DNA of 64,000 nt from Legionella clemsonensis (GTDB lineage Bacteria; Pseudomonadota; Gammaproteobacteria; Legionellales; Legionellaceae). The translations under genes were made by a program, and so were the position numbers. This document shows positions 54,073-63,298 of this stretch, piece after piece (the first letter of the stretch is position 1; each line of letters starts with the position of its first letter). The stretch spans positions 2,196,501-2,260,500 of the forward strand of contig NZ_CP016397.1 in assembly GCF_002240035.1 (NCBI RefSeq), written 5' to 3'. The notes beneath the pieces were generated by a model. It had not been told where the DNA came from. It saw only the letters and a program-made list of their open reading frames with translations, and did not search any database.

Positions 54073-55005
54073 ATGGTGCAACAATTTTCAAACATTCTAT
54101 TTGTAACTCATGCCATTAAAGATGAAGCAGAAGTGCTTGGTCAAACAATAAAACTTGCCCATGATAATAAAGCTAAATTAAGTATATTGGTCATTTGTCC
54201 TTCCTTTCCCGATTCTCTAAATGATTATAGGGCCTCTTATGAGGAGGCATTGATTGACAAAATGCAGCAATCTATAAAGAATGCCAAATCATTATACAAA
54301 TTGGATAAAAATTTATTGTCTATTCCTATTGAAATCCATTGTTGCAGCATGCCAGATATCCATATTATCCGGCACGTTATTCGACACAATAATGACCTCC
54401 TTATTAAAGAAGTGGAAACAACGGCCAAAGGATTCAAAGCGCTGGATATGGAGTTATTAAGTAAATGTCCTTGTACTTTATTTCTTTACCGTCCATTTAA
54501 GCATAAACAAAAAAATATTCATGTCGGTGTGGCTATTGACCCGGAAACAGAAAGCGAGGCAGCCGAAGATCTAGGGCTTCGCCTGCTCAATACTGCCAAT
54601 GCTTTGACAAAGCATTACCAAGGTAGCCTAAGCATTATTTCCTGCTGGAATTTTGCTTTAGAAAGCTATTTACGCGATAGTGTTTGGCTTAAAATGCCAC
54701 AAGAAGAGCTTGACAGGATATTACAGGAAGAGGAACAAGCTCATTTATCGCTCTTGCAATCCCTGATTCAGAAGTCTCAAGTTTCCAATGACTATTCCAT
54801 TGCCCATTTAAAAGGAGAGCCTGAAGAATTAATTCCCTCTGCCGTCACTACCAAAAAAATTGACATTTTAGTGATGGGAACTGTTGCCCGCACAGGAATA
54901 GCCGGCTTTATTATTGGCAATACGGCAGAAAATATTTTGCAAAAGCTTGATTGCTCATTGCTTGCACTAAAACCGCATGGTTTTATTTCCCCTGTTAAAA
55001 TTTAA
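54073..55005 (+). CDS. Tandem universal stress protein
   Basis: A 310-residue protein of two UspA domains. The first (residues 4-140) starts NILFVTHAIKDE; the second (about 155-305) has VGVAIDPETE and the nucleotide-binding GTVARTGIAGFIIGNTAENI, matching G-x2-G-x9-G-(S/T). AAGGAG directly precedes the ATG at 54073. Tandem Usp proteins such as UspE serve under starvation and envelope stress; the fixed neighbour nhaA suggests link to ion or pH stress. Confidence 0.88.
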   Translation: MVQQFSNILFVTHAIKDEAEVLGQTIKLAHDNKAKLSILVICPSFPDSLNDYRASYEEALIDKMQQSIKNAKSLYKLDKNLLSIPIEIHCCSMPDIHIIRHVIRHNNDLLIKEVETTAKGFKALDMELLSKCPCTLFLYRPFKHKQKNIHVGVAIDPETESEAAEDLGLRLLNTANALTKHYQGSLSIISCWNFALESYLRDSVWLKMPQEELDRILQEEEQAHLSLLQSLIQKSQVSNDYSIAHLKGEPEELIPSAVTTKKIDILVMGTVARTGIAGFIIGNTAENILQKLDCSLLALKPHGFISPVKI

Positions 55006-55045
55006 ATTAAATTTTGAGCAGGAGGTAAATCAGGTTGCTTAATAA

Positions 55046-55072
55046 TTCAGTAGTTGTTAAATAACTACTGAA
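55046..55072 (+). terminator. Hairpin after the Usp gene
   Basis: TTCAGTAGTT (55046-55055) pairs perfectly with AACTACTGAA (55063-55072) around GTTAAAT, 40 bases past the stop. It lacks a long U-run. Confidence 0.5.
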
Positions 55073-55157
55073 ATTCATCACTTACCAGGTTATTTATTTA
55101 TAGAATTGCACGCTATGTTAGCAGCAGAAAAAGGATAAATTCAATGTTACCCTCTAA

Positions 55158-55220
55158 AAGGTATAAAATTGAATTTATCCAATTAAAGGTATATACTAAA
55201 AATATCCCTAATAAGGTATA
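55158..55220. promoter_or_regulatory. Candidate HipB operators (three AAGGTATA repeats)
   Basis: AAGGTATA occurs at 55158-55165, 55186-55193 and 55213-55220, spaced 28 and 27 bases, in the 100 bases before hipB. Regular spacing near a promoter suggests binding sites for the HTH antitoxin. Confidence 0.5.
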
Positions 55221-55236
55221 ATATATCTGGAATTTT

Positions 55237-55488
55237 ATGCTTATTCATTCACCGCATGAACTAGCAATGCTACTAAAAAATCGACGCAAATTATTAAAAT
55301 TAAATCAAGCTCAAGTAGGTAGTCTTGTGGGTCTAAAACAAAAAACAATTTCTGCTATTGAAAACAATGCAGAAAATATCAGGTTGAATACTTTATTTCG
55401 AATATTATCTGCTCTTGATTTAGATATAAATATCTCGCCTAAAAATGAAATCAATATAGTAGCCAAACAATGGAATGATGAATGGTAA
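55237..55488 (+). CDS. hipB: HipB-like antitoxin (HTH XRE)
   Basis: An 83-residue Cro/CI-type protein, the size of E. coli HipB. ELAMLLKNRRKLLKLNQAQV and GSLVGLKQKTISAIENNAEN form the helix-turn-helix, followed by the dimerising beta strand (LDLDINISPKNE). It binds the HipA toxin and represses the operon. Its stop overlaps the hipA start by 7 bases, so translation is coupled. Three AAGGTATA repeats lie upstream. Confidence 0.9.
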   Translation: MLIHSPHELAMLLKNRRKLLKLNQAQVGSLVGLKQKTISAIENNAENIRLNTLFRILSALDLDINISPKNEINIVAKQWNDEW

Positions 55489-56789
55489 AACGAAAGCAAA
55501 TTCTTCATGTCTTAATGAATGGCATTCTAATAGGAGACTTGGAAAAAACATTTCAAGGGGGGTTAAGGTTTACTTACTATTACGAATGGCTAAACCGCCC
55601 AGGTGCCCGACCTATTTCTTTGTCACTTCCACTCATTCAGCAAACTTACACGGGTGATGTGGTTTATAATTTTTTTGACAACCTTCTTCCAGACAATCAA
55701 CAAATACGTACTAGGATTCAGGCTAAATTTCAAATACCCACTAATCAACCTTTTGACTTGCTTTCAAGCATTGGCAGGGATTGTGTAGGGGCAATCCAGC
55801 TCATTGATGGCCAACTACCCGAATTTAAAAAAAAAATAAATTTTAAACCCTTAACGGAACAAAGCATTGCCGCCAAATTAAAAAATTATCACGTTAATCC
55901 ATTGGGGATGAGTAATAAGGATCAGGATTTTAGGATCTCTATTGCCGGAGCACAGGAAAAAACTGCATTTTTATATCATCAACATCAATGGTGCGAACCA
56001 CTGCAAGACACACCAACCACCCATATTTTTAAGTTACCAATTGGTTTCATTTCTCATCAAAATATAGATTTAAGTGATAGTTGCGAAAATGAATGGCTAT
56101 GCTCTCTCATTGCTAAAAGTTTTGGACTTCTAGTGGCCGAATGTGAAATCTTGCACTTTGAAGAGGTGAAAGTTTTATCCGTCGAACGATTTGATCGCCG
56201 TATCTCTCATGATAAGAGCTGGATAATGCGATTGCCTCAAGAGGATATGTGTCAAGCATTGGGTGTCTCTCATAGCCTCAAATACCAATCAGATGGCGGT
56301 CCTGGCATAAAAGAGATCATGAAACTGCTGTTAGGTTCTACAATGCCCATGGAAGATAGGGATTGTTTTTACCGGGCTCAGGTTTTCTTCTGGTTAATTG
56401 CCGGCATTGATGGTCATGCCAAGAACTTCAGTTTATTTATTGAGCCTGAAGGAAAATATCGGCTAACACCCTTATATGATATTATGTCAGCCTATCCCCT
56501 AATAAAGAAAAAACAACTACAAACTCAAAAAATAAAAATGGCAATGGCATTACAGGGTAAAAATACTCATTACCATTGGTACACTCTGCAGCGCCGCCAT
56601 TTTATAGAAACAGCAAAAGCTGTCAGTTACTCAGTTGAGAAAGCTGAATGTATCCTTGACGAAATGCTAAAAAAAACAGAATCAGTAATAGAAGAAGTCT
56701 CCAAACAATTACCCGCAAACTTCCCAATACATATCTCTGAACCTATTTTTGAAGGAATTCAAAAGGCTAAACACAGATTAAACAGGTAA
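55482..56789 (+). CDS. hipA: HipA-like serine/threonine kinase toxin
   Basis: A 435-residue HipA, close to the E. coli length of 440. NFFDNLLPDNQ is the family entry motif; the autophosphorylated-loop region ISIAGAQEKTAFL is like E. coli HipA; the catalytic loop is GID310GHAKN315 and the metal site is LYD333IMSA. HipA phosphorylates glutamyl-tRNA synthetase and causes growth arrest and persistence. All motifs are intact, so it is probably active. It lies in operon with the antitoxin upstream and converges on the FUSC gene. Confidence 0.93.
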   Translation: MVKRKQILHVLMNGILIGDLEKTFQGGLRFTYYYEWLNRPGARPISLSLPLIQQTYTGDVVYNFFDNLLPDNQQIRTRIQAKFQIPTNQPFDLLSSIGRDCVGAIQLIDGQLPEFKKKINFKPLTEQSIAAKLKNYHVNPLGMSNKDQDFRISIAGAQEKTAFLYHQHQWCEPLQDTPTTHIFKLPIGFISHQNIDLSDSCENEWLCSLIAKSFGLLVAECEILHFEEVKVLSVERFDRRISHDKSWIMRLPQEDMCQALGVSHSLKYQSDGGPGIKEIMKLLLGSTMPMEDRDCFYRAQVFFWLIAGIDGHAKNFSLFIEPEGKYRLTPLYDIMSAYPLIKKKQLQTQKIKMAMALQGKNTHYHWYTLQRRHFIETAKAVSYSVEKAECILDEMLKKTESVIEEVSKQLPANFPIHISEPIFEGIQKAKHRLNR

Positions 56790-56830
56790 TAGAACCTTTC
56801 TCCACTTTTAGAATATAAATTAATCAAGTT

Positions 56831-58948
56831 CTAAATCTGTAAGTCAGCTCGCAATGTTGCCAAGCGTCTTAATGTTTTTAAATAACTTAAAAAATTAATT
56901 GCCTGACGAGAGGTACGCTGCTGCTCAAAACTTTCAATCTGGGTTTCATCATAAAGAGTGGTTATTTTTTGCTGAATTTCTGCTCGCTTATTTTTATCTT
57001 CTTCTTTATAGAGTTTTAGTAATTCTTGTTCAACCAAAGGCAGCTCTATACCCGACGTTTCAGCTACATTACGAGCATCTTCCAAATTTAAACCACGCGA
57101 GATGTAACTTAATGTTGCTTGAATCAGCGTTAATTGAACAAACCGTTTTTTAGCATCTTGTAAACGTTGCTGCTTTCTTAGATTTAAATGCTCCTCTTCT
57201 AGCGACTCCATTACTCCTCGAGTCAGCCAAAAAAAATGGGTTACATCATACATCGTGCCTTTATTTAAAAATAACACAGCCATGTTATGAATAAGGAAGC
57301 CATGTAGTTTTTTAATATTTTTTTCTAATAACGAAAGTGGATGCGCACGCCATAAAAGATTTCCTACAATAAAACTGGCAGCTATGCCAATGATAATGCC
57401 TCCAAATCGCTCAAGTGGAGGCCACAATTCAGTAGGTGGTCCGCCAGCTTGTGCTAAACAAATTACCAAAGCAATATTGGCTTGCAAACCAATATAAGCG
57501 TATTTAGTGTACTTAAAGGAAAAATAACTAAATCCCCATACAGCAAAAAAAACAAGAAGAATGAAGGCATACAAGTTCAGGAAAAAAAAAGCTAAAGGAA
57601 CTAATGCAACGCTCCCGCCCAAAAGACAACCTAGAAACCGGTGTAGGCTAATGTTTTTCATCTCAAATAAATCTTTGCGGATTGAAATAACCACACTGCT
57701 GATGATGCCATTTAATCCGCCTGGCCAATTGCTTACTAGCCAGAAACTCAGTGCAAGAATCGCTGCTAATCCAGCCTTAATACTATGTTTAATAACATCA
57801 GGATCACTGCTCAACTGCTGTTGCTTAGTGATAACTGATTTTTTGGGAACCAGGGGTTGATGATTGATTAGAGTGTCATTTAAGCTGGTAAAAATAGTAT
57901 TGATTTGATGCAACAAAGTCATTAAATCAATTGAAATTTTCGTTGAAGTCTCTGTAAGCTCCTTCTCAATAATTCTATTTAAAGCTTCTATGGCATTCTC
58001 AGTAAGCAATGCTTTTTGAATAGCAATTTTTTTTTCTGTAAAAAATGCTTTTTTTAAATTATCCAGGTCCTGACAAATCGCAGTAAAAACATTATTAATT
58101 ACTGTTACAAAAGCACTTAACTCCTCTTGCTTTTTTATCTCACAAGAGGTTACAAAATAAGTAACAGCACGTGATAAATCATAAAATAAATCCAGTAAAA
58201 CGCGAAATTGATCAATTTTTTCTTTTTTAATGCCCAACTCTCGCCGCATAAAACCCAACATTTCTGTTGTTTTTTTTAATTTCCTCTTGAGAGCTAAATT
58301 ATTCTCCGTAAGCTTGGCAAATGAAATAGTCTCCGCCAGGAGGGAGCCTTTCAACTGTTCAAAAAGCTGTCCTATAGTATCGAAAATTTCCGAGACATTT
58401 TTTTGAATATTATCGTGAATGTTATTGGGGAACAGGCATAAAGCTGCAGCGGCGGAAATTACCACGCCAAGACCAATTTCAATCGGTCGCCAAATAGCTA
58501 CATTAAATACTTCCTCAGGACTTATTGCTAATTGGGCAATCACAATGAACGCTCCCAGTGCCCCTAAAAGATAGGCATAGGCATACGTGCTAAAATTGTA
58601 ATAATAAACAGCGACTGTAATCAGTAACAAATTAATTAATAGGTAAAGAAAAAGACTATCAGCAGCCATTCGTGCCAAAAAGAAACCCAGCCATACACCA
58701 ATGACTGTACCTACAATACGCAATATTGCTTTATCAATAATACTGCCTACGTAAATATTAGCCACAATAACCACCGTCATCCCCGACCAATAAGGCTTTT
58801 CCAAATGCAGTGCAAATGCAACGAGTATTGCACTGACGGCCGCAATGGCAGTGCGCAATGCTGCTCTATTTTCGATGGTATTGGCTGTAATTGCTGTAAA
58901 AATCTTACCTCTCCGCCGGATAAGTGATTGTGGTTGCACTAGCGCCAA
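56831..58948 (-). CDS. FUSC-family aromatic-acid/efflux protein (AaeB-like)
   Basis: A 705-residue inner-membrane protein with two membrane blocks (residues about 30-175 and 385-540), each of six helices, and two cytoplasmic helical regions: the FUSC/AaeB/YccS layout. AALRTAIAAVSAILVAFALH and PYWSGMTVVIVANIYVGSII form the N-terminal FUSC signature, repeated as IKAGLAAILALSFWLVSNWP. With an HlyD partner it forms an efflux pump for aromatic acids or drugs. Its TTG start at 58948 (or GTG at 58939) overlaps the partner gene's end by about 40 bases, an unusually long overlap. Confidence 0.88.
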   Translation of the reverse strand: MALVQPQSLIRRRGKIFTAITANTIENRAALRTAIAAVSAILVAFALHLEKPYWSGMTVVIVANIYVGSIIDKAILRIVGTVIGVWLGFFLARMAADSLFLYLLINLLLITVAVYYYNFSTYAYAYLLGALGAFIVIAQLAISPEEVFNVAIWRPIEIGLGVVISAAAALCLFPNNIHDNIQKNVSEIFDTIGQLFEQLKGSLLAETISFAKLTENNLALKRKLKKTTEMLGFMRRELGIKKEKIDQFRVLLDLFYDLSRAVTYFVTSCEIKKQEELSAFVTVINNVFTAICQDLDNLKKAFFTEKKIAIQKALLTENAIEALNRIIEKELTETSTKISIDLMTLLHQINTIFTSLNDTLINHQPLVPKKSVITKQQQLSSDPDVIKHSIKAGLAAILALSFWLVSNWPGGLNGIISSVVISIRKDLFEMKNISLHRFLGCLLGGSVALVPLAFFFLNLYAFILLVFFAVWGFSYFSFKYTKYAYIGLQANIALVICLAQAGGPPTELWPPLERFGGIIIGIAASFIVGNLLWRAHPLSLLEKNIKKLHGFLIHNMAVLFLNKGTMYDVTHFFWLTRGVMESLEEEHLNLRKQQRLQDAKKRFVQLTLIQATLSYISRGLNLEDARNVAETSGIELPLVEQELLKLYKEEDKNKRAEIQQKITTLYDETQIESFEQQRTSRQAINFLSYLKTLRRLATLRADLQI

Positions 58949-59909
58949 TTCTTAGAGGATATTCCGGACTCACGTCATCTATATATATCCTCACAGGAAA
59001 ACGTTGTGCGATTTTAATCCAATCTTCGGTTGCCTCCATGTAAAGCAAGGTCGATGGTGCCACTGCCCCCGCCTGAACACGATTGATTCCCCAACCAATA
59101 CTTTTTACATGGCCGTAAAAAACTTTTCCTGGATACATGTCGATTTTAATTTTTGCCTTATCTCCGGGTTTAATTAAACGAATAACAGTCTCTCGATAGC
59201 GCGTTTCTACCCACCAGCGTTTGGTTTCAACCAAGGCAAATAAGCCCTCACCTGTTTTTATATATTGACCATAACGTAAATTAAAGTTAGTGATATAGCC
59301 ATCGGCAGGAGCAACGATAGTAGTGTGTTCATACAAATAGCGTGCTTTATCGTATTTTGCTTTGGCAGCTAAAACAGCATTATTATCGAAATTTTGCTCA
59401 GCGATTCGCAATTGTTGCGTCGCGGCTAAAACCATTGCTTCCTGTTCCTTAATCTTGGCTTCGACATTTACAACCTGAATTTCTGGTAAGGCTCTTTCTT
59501 TTAATAATTTTTGATAACGCCTGAAATGATCCTGACTTAATGCGAGGAAGGACTTACTCTGTTGCAGTTTCTCCCTGGCAATAATAATAGCCAATTTGTC
59601 ATTTTCGTAATCGATTTTCGCAATGTTCCATTCTGCCAATGCCTTTTCCATTGCATATTTATAAGGTCTAGGGTCTATCTCTATTAATGGTTGTCCTTTC
59701 TTGACATTCTGATTCTCAATCACATAGATGTTGCTGATAGGTCCATCTACTAAGGAAGCCATATTTACAACATTTGCTGAAACATAGGCATCATCTGACC
59801 AGGTAAAATAATAGGCAAAATAACGATAGCCCGCATACGCCACAACAATAATCATTATCGTGACCACATGAGGCCAATATTGAAACGCTGTTAAACGTTC
59901 TCGAATCAT
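58905..59909 (-). CDS. HlyD-family membrane fusion protein (AaeA-like)
   Basis: A 334-residue periplasmic adaptor. One N-terminal membrane helix (WPHVVTIMIIVVAYAGYRYF), the biotinyl-lipoyl motif NMASLVDGPISNIYVIENQN with KKGQPLIEIDPRPYK, a coiled-coil hairpin (residues 85-175), then the second lipoyl half TTIVAPADGYITNFNLRYGQ and a beta-barrel. It bridges the FUSC protein encoded next to an outer-membrane channel. The ATG at 59909 with AGGA upstream is chosen over the GTG at 59915. Divergent from the malic enzyme gene. Confidence 0.9.
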   Translation of the reverse strand: MIRERLTAFQYWPHVVTIMIIVVAYAGYRYFAYYFTWSDDAYVSANVVNMASLVDGPISNIYVIENQNVKKGQPLIEIDPRPYKYAMEKALAEWNIAKIDYENDKLAIIIAREKLQQSKSFLALSQDHFRRYQKLLKERALPEIQVVNVEAKIKEQEAMVLAATQQLRIAEQNFDNNAVLAAKAKYDKARYLYEHTTIVAPADGYITNFNLRYGQYIKTGEGLFALVETKRWWVETRYRETVIRLIKPGDKAKIKIDMYPGKVFYGHVKSIGWGINRVQAGAVAPSTLLYMEATEDWIKIAQRFPVRIYIDDVSPEYPLRIGASATTITYPAER

Positions 59910-60037
59910 TACCACATTCCTGGGCTAAAAAAGCTTTTTCATCACTATAGCTAATCTAGCGCCTGAGAGCTATCCCATTGAAAATGCTTTATCTTTCTGA
60001 ATCATACTATACTGTAGAAAAATCAAGGAGAGAAATT

Positions 60038-61750
60038 ATGGATTACACGCGCAAAATCGATGAAAACGGTCAGGCTTACCTTGAAGTAAATGTTAAAGAT
60101 TATTCCTTGATCTCTAATCCCATTCTTAACAAAGGCACCAGTTTTACCAATAAAGAGCGCGAGGAGTTCAGACTATTTGGTCTGCTGCCTCCAGAAGAAA
60201 GTAACATTGTGGAGCAGAGAAATCGCTCCTACGCTGCCTTTAAAAGTAAACCGACTGATTTAGAAAAATACATTTATTTGCGTGACTTACAAGATTCCAA
60301 TGAAACATTGTATTACAGTTTGCTATGTGAACATATTACTGAAATCATGCCCATTGTTTATACACCAGTAGTAGGTGATGCCTGTTTGAATTTTAGCCAC
60401 ATCTACCGTCGACCACGCGGCGTCTTTATTGCTTACCCTTACCGCGATCGTATTGATAAAATTCTTGAAAATCCCCGTTTTGATCAAGTAAAAGCCATTG
60501 TTGTTTCTGATGGAGAACGTATTTTAGGTCTGGGAGATCAGGGAGCCGGTGGGATGGGCATACCTATTGGCAAGCTTGCTTTATATTGTGCATGCTCTGG
60601 GATTCATCCTTCAGCAACCTTGCCTATCTTGCTGGATACAGGAACGAATAATGATGAGCTGAGAAAAGATCCCTTGTACATCGGTTGGAGACATGAGCGT
60701 ATTCGCGGACAGAACTACGATGATTTTATTGATGCATTTATTACAGCACTAAAAAAACGTTTTCCACATGTTTTATTGCAGTGGGAAGATTTTGCACTAC
60801 AGAATGCCACCCGTCTATTAGAACGTTACCGTGGCGAGCTTTGTACTTTTAATGATGATGTGCAAGGAACTGCAGCTATTGCTACAGGTACTCTTTTCTC
60901 AGCCGTTCAAGTCACTGGGATCCAATTACGAGATCAATCCATTGTGATTGTCGGAGCAGGCTCAGCCGGTTGCGGCATCGCTGAACTTATCGTGCATGCA
61001 ATGATTGAGGATGGGCTTTCAGAGCAAGAAGCGCGTAATCGGATTTATATGGTGGATCGCAATGGTTTATTGATAGAGGGCATGAAAAATCTACTGCCTT
61101 TCCAGCAAAAATTACTCAAATCCAGACAACTTGTTGCAAATTGGCAAAGCGAACACGAAGGGATTATCAGCCTAAAAGACGTCATTAAAAACCTCCATCC
61201 AAATGCTTTGCTCGGCGTATCGGGTCAAGCGGGTTTATTTACCGAAGATTTAATCCGGGAAATGGCTTCTCATGTGGAAAAACCCATTATTATGCCCTTG
61301 TCAAATCCCATTACTCATAGTGAAGCGATTCCCTCTGATCTAATGCTGTGGACAAACAATCGTGCAGTGATTGGAACAGGAAGTCCATTTGGAACTATTG
61401 TAAAAGATGGGAAGATGTTTCGCGTTGATCAAACCAATAATGTGTATATTTTTCCTGGCATGGGTCTTGGCCTTATTTCTGTAAAAGCAAAACAAGTGAC
61501 TGATAAAATGTTTATGGCTGCGGCAAGAGCGTTGGCGGCCTGTTCACCAGCCAAACATGATCCTAATGGAAATTTGCTGCCGCCTTTAACAGAGGTTCGT
61601 GAAGTCTCCTATCAAGTGGCCTTTGCGGTAGCGAAGGAAGCTATTAATGCCAATTTAGCAGATTATTTAACTGATGAAGACATTGAAAAATGTATTCGAA
61701 ACCATATCTGGACTCCGAGCTACATACCCTATCGATATAAGCCTCGGTAG
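60038..61750 (+). CDS. maeA: NAD-dependent malic enzyme
   Basis: A 570-residue enzyme, similar in length to E. coli MaeA/SfcA (565). It decarboxylates malate to pyruvate with NAD. YTPVVGDACLNFSHIYRRPR is the substrate-loop motif, DGERILGLGDQGAGGMGIPI the metal/malate motif, FNDDVQGTAAI the metal ligands, and IVIVGAGSAGCGIAELI the NAD fingerprint. The ATG at 60038 follows AAGGAG by eight bases; an in-frame start 20 codons earlier lacks one. Operon partners are not evident. Confidence 0.95.
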   Translation: MDYTRKIDENGQAYLEVNVKDYSLISNPILNKGTSFTNKEREEFRLFGLLPPEESNIVEQRNRSYAAFKSKPTDLEKYIYLRDLQDSNETLYYSLLCEHITEIMPIVYTPVVGDACLNFSHIYRRPRGVFIAYPYRDRIDKILENPRFDQVKAIVVSDGERILGLGDQGAGGMGIPIGKLALYCACSGIHPSATLPILLDTGTNNDELRKDPLYIGWRHERIRGQNYDDFIDAFITALKKRFPHVLLQWEDFALQNATRLLERYRGELCTFNDDVQGTAAIATGTLFSAVQVTGIQLRDQSIVIVGAGSAGCGIAELIVHAMIEDGLSEQEARNRIYMVDRNGLLIEGMKNLLPFQQKLLKSRQLVANWQSEHEGIISLKDVIKNLHPNALLGVSGQAGLFTEDLIREMASHVEKPIIMPLSNPITHSEAIPSDLMLWTNNRAVIGTGSPFGTIVKDGKMFRVDQTNNVYIFPGMGLGLISVKAKQVTDKMFMAAARALAACSPAKHDPNGNLLPPLTEVREVSYQVAFAVAKEAINANLADYLTDEDIEKCIRNHIWTPSYIPYRYKPR

Positions 61751-61847
61751 GTATGAAGCTCAGTAAAAATAGCTTAAGTATGGGCGGGGATAGTATACTG
61801 TTATTTGATAGCGTCCCTTACATTATTATTTATCCAAGGAAAGGAAC

Positions 61848-62528
61848 ATGCTTACTTCATATCGAATTCTTTTTCTTTTTGTTTTGTTCGTTTTTAATTT
61901 TAGTGCTTTTGCAAACACCACAAAAATAGCAAAGATAGACTGTAAAAAAGTGGATAATAGTGAGCAGTGTGCGTACAAAACAGGTTCCACAACCTCTTAT
62001 ATCATTACTAATATGCCCTATGCTTTATGTGCTCAGGCGCTTTGCAAGCTAGAGGAGGTAAATGATAAAATGTCGGTTTGCCATTGTCCAGTCTATGGGG
62101 TAGAGTCTAAAAATTGGCAGTCTATTTCGCTTTCTGACCGACCCTATGCTGATGTAAAACCCACTTATGCTGGTGAAACACTCAAACAAGTCACCTCCAA
62201 TTTTTCACTTGCGCTGGCTCCTTCCAGCAACAATTTAACAGTGCCACACGCACAATGCATCAATAATACCCCCACACCTTGGGCAAATTGCTTTGGTGTA
62301 CGATGTGATGTGGCAACGAAAAGTGTCAATGGTACTAAAACAATAGAAGCCACTTGTCTATGTCCGGTTGAAACCAGCTTAAATTACATTTCCGCTGGGC
62401 CTAAAACCAGTAGCGATTGCAATCTGGGCAAAAATGAAATTTGGTCTGCAGCAAAAACAGAGGCAGGGCTAGAACAATATGAGTTAATTAGGCAAGCGTA
62501 TAAAAACTACAAAACCTCATCCAGGTAG
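61848..62528 (+). CDS. Exported Cys-rich hypothetical protein
   Basis: A 226-residue protein with signal peptide (ILFLFVLFVFNFSAFA, cleavage near residue 23) and about a dozen cysteines in the mature part (IDCKKVDNSEQCAYK, YALCAQALCKLE, VCHCPVYG, NCFGVRCDVA, ATCLCPVE). The paired arrangement ALCAQALC..CHC and NCFGVRC..CLC reads as two repeats of a disulphide-bonded domain. AAGGAAAGGAAC lies before the ATG. The family is not recognised; a periplasmic or secreted location is inferred. Confidence 0.72.
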   Translation: MLTSYRILFLFVLFVFNFSAFANTTKIAKIDCKKVDNSEQCAYKTGSTTSYIITNMPYALCAQALCKLEEVNDKMSVCHCPVYGVESKNWQSISLSDRPYADVKPTYAGETLKQVTSNFSLALAPSSNNLTVPHAQCINNTPTPWANCFGVRCDVATKSVNGTKTIEATCLCPVETSLNYISAGPKTSSDCNLGKNEIWSAAKTEAGLEQYELIRQAYKNYKTSSR

Positions 62529-62686
62529 GCAAATTATTACATGATATCAACATTGGGCCTCTCGCTTTAAAGCGGTGCTCTATTGGCGCTTATCGCTGCT
62601 TTCAACATTGAAAATTTGTAGAGATTGTCTCTGAAAAAAATTGATGGTCTAATAGGGATTTTAAATTTCAAATTTTCCAGAAAGTC

Positions 62687-63211
62687 ATGAATGTAAAAAG
62701 TAGGCTCAGCTTACTATTCTTAGTGGTTGGTATCGTTAACACCGCTTTGGCACTTACTGTAAATCAATGGAAATTATCACCAGAAGGCCTTGGCCCCCTA
62801 AAAATAGGAATGACTCTAACGGAAGCTGCAAAAATTAAGGGACTACAGTTATCCAGGAATAAACCCGACGTCCATGAAAGTGAAGGTTGTTATACAAAAA
62901 CATTGAAAGGGATAAAGCACGTCTCTCTCATGATCTCAAACGGAAAAATTGTACGTATCAATATAAGTTCACCCAGGTTTTTTACATCAAAGGGTGCACA
63001 CGTCGGTGATTCGGAAGCTAAAGTTCAAACTTTATACAACAATCAATTAACAGTAGAGCCACACCGTTATGAAGAGAGCGGTCATTATTTAACATCGGTG
63101 GTTAAAAAACCGCAGGAAAGAGCAATTCGTTTTGAAACAGATGGCAAGAAAATTACGCGAATATATGCAGGTCAGGATCCTGAAGTATATTATGTTGAAG
63201 ATTGTTTATAA
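62687..63211 (+). CDS. Exported hypothetical protein
   Basis: A 174-residue protein with a signal peptide (LSLLFLVVGIVNTALA, cleavage near residue 22). The mature domain includes LGPLKIGMTLTEAAKIKGLQ, SNGKIVRINISSPRF and HVGDSEAKVQTLYNNQLTVE; such GxxxxGMT..EA and VGDS.A.V...Y patterns recur in a broad group of periplasmic proteins of unknown function. Two Cys (GCYTK, EDCL) may form a disulphide. The ribosome site is weak. Confidence 0.7.
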   Translation: MNVKSRLSLLFLVVGIVNTALALTVNQWKLSPEGLGPLKIGMTLTEAAKIKGLQLSRNKPDVHESEGCYTKTLKGIKHVSLMISNGKIVRINISSPRFFTSKGAHVGDSEAKVQTLYNNQLTVEPHRYEESGHYLTSVVKKPQERAIRFETDGKKITRIYAGQDPEVYYVEDCL

Positions 63212-63298
63212 TAAGTGACCTAGATCTGCGACACTTAAGTCGCAGAGCCTAAAATTTGGGGCACCGTAGAGACGTATTAGGACCACAAGATGCAGAAA

